The notes under the pieces: model-generated | The model's database searches: none | What the model was told of the DNA's origin: nothing | The model's input: the letters and a program-made list of their open reading frames with translations, nothing else | Program-made: the position numbers and the translations under genes | In this document: piece after piece, positions 6,378-10,822 of the stretch | Position numbering within the stretch: position 1 is the stretch's first letter | Layout of the letters: each line of letters begins with the position of its first letter | DNA from: Gammaproteobacteria bacterium | GTDB lineage: Bacteria; Pseudomonadota; Gammaproteobacteria; Enterobacterales; GCA-2746155 | Reading direction: 5' to 3' | DNA length: 10,822 nt | NCBI GenBank assembly: GCA_024206355.1 | Contig: JAAGZM010000013.1 | Coordinates: forward strand, 1-10,822

Positions 6378-6842
6378 ATGAATACACGCAAAACAGAAAT
6401 TTCTGTCGGTCTTTTTCTTATTTTAGGCATTCTAGCTCTAGTTATGCTTGCCATTAAAGTAAGTAATATCAGTGAAGCAGGAAATTCTGACACCTATCAG
6501 CTAACAGCCCAATTTGACAATATTGGTGCCCTAAAAGTTCGTTCTCCTGTGAGAATGGGCGGAGTACTCATTGGTCGTGTCAGTGAAATCAATCTAGACT
6601 CTGAATATCTTACTCCTGTGATAACGGTATCTATCTACAATACTTACGATAATTTACCAACTGAAACATCTGCATCAATCCTGACTGCAGGATTGCTTGG
6701 AGAACAATATATATCTCTCTCTCCAGGTGGTGATGAAGATATTTTAGTTAATGGCGATGTAATAGAAGATACACAATCAGCGTTAGTTATCGAAGAATTA
6801 ATCGGCCAATTTTTATTCAGTGGCAGTTCAGATGACATATAA
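6378..6842 (+). CDS. mlaD: MlaD, MCE-domain substrate-binding subunit
   Basis: MlaD is anchored in the inner membrane and forms the hexameric MCE ring through which lipid passes between MlaE and MlaC. The protein has one N-terminal transmembrane helix (about 9-28), then a single MCE domain (about 38-116) with the characteristic FDNIGALKVRSPVRMGG (46-62) and GRVSEI (66-71) motifs, then a short tail ending in the hydrophobic EELIGQFLF (139-147). At 154 residues it is shorter than E. coli MlaD (183); the missing part is C-terminal, beyond the MCE domain. The reading frame is intact with no sign of frameshift, so this looks like a natural short form. The ATG abuts the mlaE stop; mlaC follows after 47 bp. 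Confidence 0.96.
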   Translation: MNTRKTEISVGLFLILGILALVMLAIKVSNISEAGNSDTYQLTAQFDNIGALKVRSPVRMGGVLIGRVSEINLDSEYLTPVITVSIYNTYDNLPTETSASILTAGLLGEQYISLSPGGDEDILVNGDVIEDTQSALVIEELIGQFLFSGSSDDI

Positions 6843-6889
6843 AATACTATCAGTTACAACTAATACAATAATTTCGGAGATAAGAACAA

Positions 6890-7516
6890 ATGAAATTTAG
6901 GTTAAGCCTTTTTACTTTATTCATACTCGCCTTTTTTAGCATAGCGATTGATGGACAAGTAAAAGCAGAAGAAAATCCACTAATGATCATCAAAACAGCA
7001 ACGACTAAAATGATCGAAGAACTGAATCTCAGCAAAAAAGAAATTCTTAATGATTCAAGGATTGTAATGGGTATTGTTGAAAAACAATTAATACCCCATT
7101 TTGCATCAAATACAATTTCACGCAAAGTGCTCGGCAAACATGCAAGAAAAGTTACCCCAGAACAGAAGAAGCAATTTGCGGATGCATTCCGCTTTTACAT
7201 GATTCGTTTTTATTCAAAGGCATTCGCAAGCTATACCAATCAAACATTTGAGTATCTGGCCGCTCCAGAAACAGCGGGTAAAAAAAGAGTAACCGTTAAA
7301 ACAAAACTGGTGCAATCTGGGGGACAACCAATTCCTATTGATTACAAAATGCAGCGAAGTGGAGATAGTTGGAAAATTATCGATCTGAAAATTGAGGGTA
7401 TCAGCATGGTTATCAGTAACCGCTCTCAATTTGGAAACCAAATTTCACACGATGGCATTGACACCGTAATTGCTAAACTCGAATATAAAAACCAACAAGC
7501 TCAAAGCAATGACTGA
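6890..7516 (+). CDS. mlaC: MlaC, periplasmic phospholipid carrier
   Basis: MlaC (Ttg2D family) ferries phospholipids across the periplasm between the outer-membrane MlaA-porin complex and the inner-membrane MlaFEDB complex. The 208-residue precursor (E. coli 211) has a signal peptide with basic start MKFR, a hydrophobic core (about 5-20) and a likely cleavage site after A26 (VKA|EE). Family features include the helical N-terminal half, the VTPEQKKQFADAFRFYMIRFYSKAF region (about 88-112), and the NTF2-like strand region with IPIDYKMQRSGDSWKIIDLKIEGISM (about 149-174). GGAG lies ten bases before the ATG. The last 8 bp overlap mlaB, whose ATG lies within the final mlaC codons. Confidence 0.95.
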   Translation: MKFRLSLFTLFILAFFSIAIDGQVKAEENPLMIIKTATTKMIEELNLSKKEILNDSRIVMGIVEKQLIPHFASNTISRKVLGKHARKVTPEQKKQFADAFRFYMIRFYSKAFASYTNQTFEYLAAPETAGKKRVTVKTKLVQSGGQPIPIDYKMQRSGDSWKIIDLKIEGISMVISNRSQFGNQISHDGIDTVIAKLEYKNQQAQSND

Positions 7517-7814
7517 GATTGTAATAATTAAAAGTGCTGAAGGGCAATTTCAACTGTCCGGTATTCTCGATCAAAAAACAGTCTCTAAAGTATGGCCACA
7601 GAGGGCACAACTAAAATCTGATAAGAAATTAGTTATTGATCTTGCTGGCGTTACACATAGTGATAGCGCAGGACTTGCTTTTTTAACATGCATACAAAGT
7701 GATGCTATTAAATCTCAACAATCTTTATCATTTATCAATATTCCACACCAGCTCCAACAATTAATTGAGCTAAGTCGATTGGAAGATGTACTAAACACTG
7801 AACTATGCCTATAA
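7509..7814 (+). CDS. mlaB: MlaB, STAS-domain subunit of the Mla transporter
   Basis: MlaB is a small cytoplasmic STAS-domain protein that binds MlaF and is needed for stable assembly and activity of the complex. I chose the ATG at 7509, giving 101 residues starting MTEIVIIKSAEG (E. coli 97). The frame is open upstream to a TTG at 7470, but that would add 13 residues lying wholly inside mlaC and not expected from the family. The STAS fold is seen in VIDLAGVTHSDSAGLAFL (42-59); S53 in DSAGL occupies the place of the conserved Ser/Thr (T52 in E. coli MlaB) required for function. The gene overlaps mlaC by 8 bp with no good ribosome site, so coupling to mlaC translation is likely. ibaG follows after 37 bp. 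Confidence 0.93.
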   Translation: MTEIVIIKSAEGQFQLSGILDQKTVSKVWPQRAQLKSDKKLVIDLAGVTHSDSAGLAFLTCIQSDAIKSQQSLSFINIPHQLQQLIELSRLEDVLNTELCL

Positions 7815-7840
7815 TCAGTTCATATAATAATTTACTCGAT

Positions 7841-7845
7841 AAGGA
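7841..7845 (+). promoter_or_regulatory. Ribosome binding site of ibaG
   Basis: AAGGA lies six bases before the ibaG ATG. It is the clearest Shine-Dalgarno of the mla arm, which fits independent rather than coupled translation of ibaG. Two TATAAT hexamers (7810-7815 and 7823-7828) precede it, without good -35 partners. Confidence 0.7.
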
Positions 7846-7851
7846 ACAGAT

Positions 7852-8106
7852 ATGACACCTGAAGAAATTAAGTCTATTTTACTTGAGAGTCTCGAAAATG
7901 CAGAAGTGATGGTGGAAGGAGATGGTAGCCACTTTCAAGTTACAGCAATTTCAAACCAATTTGATGGACTTCGACCAGTACAACGACAACAAGTAATCTA
8001 TGGACTTCTTGGTGAACATATAACAAGTGGAACCTTACACGCTATTGGCATAAAAACTTTTACTGAAACAGAATGGCAATCAGCAAAAAAACTGCAAGTT
8101 AGTTAA
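7852..8106 (+). CDS. ibaG: IbaG, BolA-family protein
   Basis: IbaG is a small BolA-family protein. Members bind monothiol glutaredoxins through a shared [2Fe-2S] cluster, and E. coli IbaG is linked to acid stress and Fe-S handling. The 84-residue product matches the E. coli length. It has an N-terminal helix (MTPEEIKSILLESL), the GDGSHFQVTAIS strand region (23-34), FDGLRPVQRQQVIYGLLGE (37-55), and the C-terminal HAIGIKTFTETEW (63-75). H63 is the near-invariant BolA histidine that takes part in cluster binding. The adjacency to murA is the conserved gammaproteobacterial arrangement. BolA itself is less likely given this context and the short length. Confidence 0.94.
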   Translation: MTPEEIKSILLESLENAEVMVEGDGSHFQVTAISNQFDGLRPVQRQQVIYGLLGEHITSGTLHAIGIKTFTETEWQSAKKLQVS

Positions 8107-8144
8107 TTTCAAGCGAGCAAAAATAAGTATTAATAACAAGCGCA

Positions 8145-8150
8145 TATAAT
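8145..8150 (+). promoter_or_regulatory. Candidate -10 element upstream of murA
   Basis: A perfect TATAAT sits in the 63-bp ibaG-murA gap, 20 bases before the murA ATG. No acceptable -35 is present at 16-18 bases, and there is no TGn extension. If used, the leader would be only about 13 bases long. It may be chance in AT-rich spacer DNA, or a weak internal promoter that secures expression of the essential murA. Confidence 0.25.
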
Positions 8151-8169
8151 TTTAAGGTAGTCATATTTA

Positions 8170-9429
8170 ATGGATAAACTATTAATTTCTGGAAAATCAG
8201 CGCTGGATGGTGAAATATATATTTCTGGAGCTAAAAATGCTGCCTTGCCAATTTTAATGTCAACATTACTTGTTGACGGTGTTGCTACCATTGGAAATAT
8301 TCCTCATCTTAATGACATTACTACGACAATGGAACTTATTAGTCGAATGGGTGTTCAATTAACGATTGATGAGAAGCTTAATATCGATGTCGATACCAGT
8401 ACCATAAACAACTATGATGCACCATATGAACTAGTAAAAACAATGCGTGCCTCTATCTTGGTATTAGGACCGCTGATCGCACGATACCGAACAGCAAAAG
8501 TATCACTACCCGGTGGTTGTGCTATCGGAAGTCGCCCCGTTAATTTACATATTTCCGGCCTCGAAGCTATGGGGGCTACGATTAATGTAGAGAATGGTTA
8601 TATTGAAGGTTCCGTAAAAGATAGGCTTCATGGTGCGCATATTTTAATGGATATGATCAGTGTAACAGGTACTGAAAATTTACTGATGGCAGCTACACTT
8701 GCTCAAGGCACTACCATTATTGAAAATGCTGCTCGTGAACCTGAAGTAGTTGATCTTGCTAACTGTTTAAATTCAATGGGAGCTAAAGTGAGCGGTGCTG
8801 GTACTGCTGTTATCACAATAGAAGGCGTTGAAAAGCTCAGTGGTGGTAGCTATAAAGTAATGCCTGACCGTATTGAAACAGGAACCTATTTGGTAGGCGC
8901 TGCAATGACTCGCGGACGCATTAAAGTTAAAAAGACTCGTAGTGATATTCTAGAAGGTGTTCTACTAAAGCTTGAAGAAGCTGGAGCACATATTACCACT
9001 GGTGATAACTGGATTGAGCTAGATATGAAAGGCAAGCGACCAAAAGCAGTTGATATAACGACTTCCCCTTATCCTGGTTTTCCAACAGATATGCAAGCAC
9101 AATTCACCGCTTTGAACGCTGTCGCTGAAGGGACAGGGACTATCACAGAAACTATTTTTGAGAATCGCTTTATGCATGTATCTGAACTTCAACGAATGGG
9201 TGCAGATATCAAATTACAGGGCAATACTGTGGTTGTAACTGGCGTCGAAGAGCTTTCAGGTGCAACAGTTATGGCAACGGATCTGAGAGCTTCAGCAAGT
9301 CTTGTACTGGCTGGATTAGTCGCTAAAGGTGAAACATTTGTTGATAGAATTTATCATATCGATCGAGGCTATGAGACGATTGAAGAAAAGCTACAGTTAC
9401 TCGGTGCGAAAATCAAACGTGTTAAGTAG
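8170..9429 (+). CDS. murA: MurA, UDP-N-acetylglucosamine 1-carboxyvinyltransferase
   Basis: MurA transfers enolpyruvate from phosphoenolpyruvate to UDP-GlcNAc, the first committed step of peptidoglycan synthesis, in the cytoplasm. The 419-residue protein matches E. coli MurA (419). Key residues appear with a shift of two where expected: K22 and N23 in SGAKNAALP; R93 in TMRASI; catalytic C117 in PGGCAIGSRP, so the fosfomycin-sensitive Cys form; R122; D307 in PGFPTDMQAQF; and R399 in HIDRGYE. The start MDKLLISG is the family's usual N-terminus. The ribosome site is ordinary to weak (AAGG, about 13 bases upstream). It is the last gene of the plus arm, and its TAG lies one base from the convergent degS stop, leaving no room for an intergenic terminator. 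Confidence 0.98.
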   Translation: MDKLLISGKSALDGEIYISGAKNAALPILMSTLLVDGVATIGNIPHLNDITTTMELISRMGVQLTIDEKLNIDVDTSTINNYDAPYELVKTMRASILVLGPLIARYRTAKVSLPGGCAIGSRPVNLHISGLEAMGATINVENGYIEGSVKDRLHGAHILMDMISVTGTENLLMAATLAQGTTIIENAAREPEVVDLANCLNSMGAKVSGAGTAVITIEGVEKLSGGSYKVMPDRIETGTYLVGAAMTRGRIKVKKTRSDILEGVLLKLEEAGAHITTGDNWIELDMKGKRPKAVDITTSPYPGFPTDMQAQFTALNAVAEGTGTITETIFENRFMHVSELQRMGADIKLQGNTVVVTGVEELSGATVMATDLRASASLVLAGLVAKGETFVDRIYHIDRGYETIEEKLQLLGAKIKRVK

Positions 9430-9430
9430 T

Positions 9431-10504
9431 TTATAATTTAACAATTCTGACCTTCGCTTTTACAATAGCGGTTAATGTAATTATTTCTTTGTCTCTGTTC
9501 ACTTCAAGAGTGATTTCCGAATCAGGTGCTGTTTCTGTAATAAGGTTCAACAAATCAATATAAGTTAACACTTTTTGCCCGTTGACTCTAAGGATTACAT
9601 CCTTTGGTTTTAGTCCTGCTTTTTCTGCCGGACTTCCCTTAGTTATATCCGTGACCAAATAGGAAGTTTCACCAAAAAGATCTCTACCTACTTTATCCAT
9701 AGGACCACCACTAAATCCCAACCAACCTCTAGTTACATGCCCTGTTGATAGAATCTCATCAAATACATTCATTGCAAGTGATGTAGGAATAGCAAAACTT
9801 ATTCCTGTTTTTGTTCCTCGCGTAAAATATGCTGAGCTTATGCCTAAAAGTTCACCTTTTGTATTAACAAGAGCTCCACCTGAATTTCCTGGATTAACTG
9901 CCGCATCTGTTTGAATAAAATCTACATACTCAGACAATTTAAGTAACCGTCGCTCTGTTGCACTAACGATGCCCATGGTAACGGCTTGACCTACACCATA
10001 TGGATTACCAATAATAATAGCAATATCACCCATCTGTGCAGTAATCTTATGCGCTGTTGAAATAACAGGGAGGTTTGCCATTATGATCTTAAGCACGGCT
10101 AAATCGGTATCAGCATCGACACCAATAATTTCCGCAATTGCTGTACGACCATCAATTAACTCAACGACAATATCCTGTGCATCAGCTATAACATGATAAT
10201 TTGTCATGATATAACCTTGTGCCGAAACAATAACACCTGATCCCACACCTAGCCGAGCAGATGTGCGTTTATTATAGATATCAGGATCAGGAATAAAGGT
10301 TCTTATATTAACTACCGAAGGCGCAGCTTTTTGAATAGCGGAAGCAAAAGACAAAGGCTCGATAACAATTTCTTTCTCTGGCTGTTCCTGTTTATCAACG
10401 ACAGGTTTCATCAGATGAGGAAAGAAAGTAAACAAAAATAATGCGGCAATCATTCCCATAAATACCGACTTAACAATAAATCCCAATAGTTTAAATATTT
10501 TCAT
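9431..10504 (-). CDS. degS: DegS/AlgW-type membrane-anchored serine protease
   Basis: This is an HtrA-family protease with one PDZ domain, anchored in the inner membrane and facing the periplasm. In E. coli, DegS senses misfolded porin C-termini through its PDZ domain and cuts RseA to release sigma-E; AlgW does the same in Pseudomonas. The 357-residue protein (E. coli DegS 355) has a transmembrane anchor (about 10-30), a trypsin-like domain (about 52-250) with the triad H104 (TNYHVIA), D134 (DTDLAVLK) and S208 (NPGNSGGA), and one PDZ domain (about 255-350, with GSPAEKAGLKPKDVI). The single PDZ and uncleaved anchor distinguish it from DegP/DegQ. It does not follow degQ as in E. coli, and converges on murA with a 1-bp gap. 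The ribosome site is weak (GAAAG). Orthology to DegS is likely, not proven. Confidence 0.9.
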   Translation of the reverse strand: MKIFKLLGFIVKSVFMGMIAALFLFTFFPHLMKPVVDKQEQPEKEIVIEPLSFASAIQKAAPSVVNIRTFIPDPDIYNKRTSARLGVGSGVIVSAQGYIMTNYHVIADAQDIVVELIDGRTAIAEIIGVDADTDLAVLKIIMANLPVISTAHKITAQMGDIAIIIGNPYGVGQAVTMGIVSATERRLLKLSEYVDFIQTDAAVNPGNSGGALVNTKGELLGISSAYFTRGTKTGISFAIPTSLAMNVFDEILSTGHVTRGWLGFSGGPMDKVGRDLFGETSYLVTDITKGSPAEKAGLKPKDVILRVNGQKVLTYIDLLNLITETAPDSEITLEVNRDKEIITLTAIVKAKVRIVKL

Positions 10505-10570
10505 TCTTCAGCTTTCTTTCAATTAGTAAGTGACATCTTATCCGTAAGCAAAGACTAACACATTCCAGCT

Positions 10571-10598
10571 TATATAGAGATAGCGAAATGCTTGAAAA
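10571..10598 (-). promoter_or_regulatory. Weak candidate promoter for degS
   Basis: Reading minus, TTTTCA (10598-10593) precedes TATATA (10576-10571) with a 16-base spacer. Each hexamer matches the sigma-70 consensus at four of six positions. The leader to the degS ATG would be about 60 bases. Its -35 shares bases with the -35 of the opposite-strand candidate at 10592-10619. Confidence 0.3.
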
Positions 10599-10619
10599 TA
10601 CAATTTTTACCCTTATATA
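10592..10619 (+). promoter_or_regulatory. Candidate sigma-70-type promoter for the SPFH gene
   Basis: TTGAAA (10592-10597) is followed after 16 bases by TATATA (10614-10619); the overlapping TATATA at 10616 gives an 18-base spacer. It lies in the 193-bp divergent spacer between degS and the SPFH gene, with an expected leader of about 70 bases. Confidence 0.45.
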
Positions 10620-10685
10620 TAGTAGTTATGGACGATAAAAATCTAGTCTTATATGTCTATTATCATTTTAAGGCGATCCCAACAC

Positions 10686-10690
10686 GGAGA
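10686..10690 (+). promoter_or_regulatory. Ribosome binding site of the SPFH gene
   Basis: GGAGA lies seven bases before the ATG at 10698, a good Shine-Dalgarno that supports this start for the truncated gene. Confidence 0.7.
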
Positions 10691-10697
10691 ATATTCT

Positions 10698-10822
10698 ATG
10701 AATATAAATTTTAAAGCTATCATACCAATATTAATTTTAATTTTTTTAGTCTGGTTAGGAATGAACTCATATACAACAGTTCCTCCTGGACACAATAAAG
10801 TCGCAACACTTTTTGGTGATGT
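10698..10822 (+). CDS. SPFH/prohibitin-family membrane protein, N-terminal fragment
   Basis: Only the first 41 codons are inside the window, and the frame is open to the right edge. The peptide begins MNINFKAIIPILILIFLVWLG, a hydrophobic membrane anchor (about 7-22). It continues with TTVPPGHNKVATLFGDV, the entry motif of SPFH (stomatin/prohibitin/flotillin/HflKC) domains, most like bacterial prohibitin-type proteins. Such proteins form large membrane-bound rings or scaffolds, often tied to membrane protease control. The call rests on this short motif plus topology; HflC, HflK or a stomatin-type protein cannot be excluded without the rest. It diverges from degS and has its own promoter candidate and a good ribosome site. 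No symbol is assigned. Confidence 0.75.
   Translation, partial: MNINFKAIIPILILIFLVWLGMNSYTTVPPGHNKVATLFGD

Noticed and set aside
7470..7508. Upstream TTG start for mlaB adding 13 residues
   Set aside because: The extension lies wholly within mlaC, has a lysine- and asparagine-rich sequence unlike MlaB proteins, and the ATG at 7509 gives the usual family length.
8331..8359. GGAACTT-N17-TCAAT, sigma-E-like, inside murA
   Set aside because: It lies deep in murA coding sequence with no downstream gene start in range. It is treated as a chance match and as a caution for the other two sites.
9420..9443. TGTTAA/TTAACA as a bidirectional terminator between murA and degS
   Set aside because: Only six AT-rich pairs with a 12-base loop and no T-run; too weak to call a terminator.
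1..10822. CRISPR arrays, insertion sequences, phage genes, tRNA or rRNA genes, riboswitches
   Set aside because: No spaced direct repeats, transposase-like frames or recognisable structured RNA were seen. Nearly all bases belong to conserved envelope genes, so no new multi-gene system is claimed.

Overview
This is a conserved cell-envelope locus from an AT-rich gammaproteobacterium. The gene order is the one known from Escherichia coli and relatives: yrbG-kdsD-kdsC-lptC-lptA-lptB on the minus strand, diverging from mlaF-mlaE-mlaD-mlaC-mlaB-ibaG-murA on the plus strand. The organism is diderm and makes Kdo-containing LPS. The sequence does not allow a genus call; the low GC and compact spacing would fit a marine or host-associated lineage, but that is inference. 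I see no phage genes, insertion sequences, CRISPR arrays, tRNA or rRNA.

Minus-strand arm (1-4497). yrbG encodes a Na+/Ca2+ exchanger-family membrane protein. A 111-bp gap follows, holding a good sigma-70-type promoter, and then a tightly packed operon: kdsD and kdsC (Kdo synthesis), then lptC, lptA and lptB (LPS export across the periplasm). Junctions are a 1-bp overlap, a 2-bp gap, an 11-bp overlap and a 4-bp overlap, so translation is probably coupled. lptB runs off the left edge and lacks its C-terminus.

Divergent control region (4498-4776). This 279-bp spacer separates yrbG from mlaF and holds a short perfect dyad and a sigma-E-like motif upstream of mlaF.

Plus-strand arm (4777-9429). 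mlaF, mlaE, mlaD, mlaC and mlaB encode the complete Mla phospholipid transporter: ATPase, permease, MCE substrate-binding protein, periplasmic carrier and STAS regulator. ibaG (BolA family) and murA (first committed step of peptidoglycan synthesis) follow.

Right end (9431-10822). A DegS/AlgW-type membrane-anchored serine protease converges on murA with one base between the stop codons. It diverges from the start of an SPFH/prohibitin-family gene cut by the right edge.

Functionally the locus joins LPS precursor synthesis, LPS export, maintenance of outer-membrane lipid asymmetry and peptidoglycan precursor supply. DegS, the sensor protease of the sigma-E envelope-stress response in E. coli, sits beside them. 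The most notable non-coding signal is a pair of related sites (TTGGAAC...TCGTT...TCCAA), one about 100 bases upstream of lptA inside lptC and one about 110 bases upstream of mlaF. Both resemble sigma-E promoters. No clearly new system is visible.
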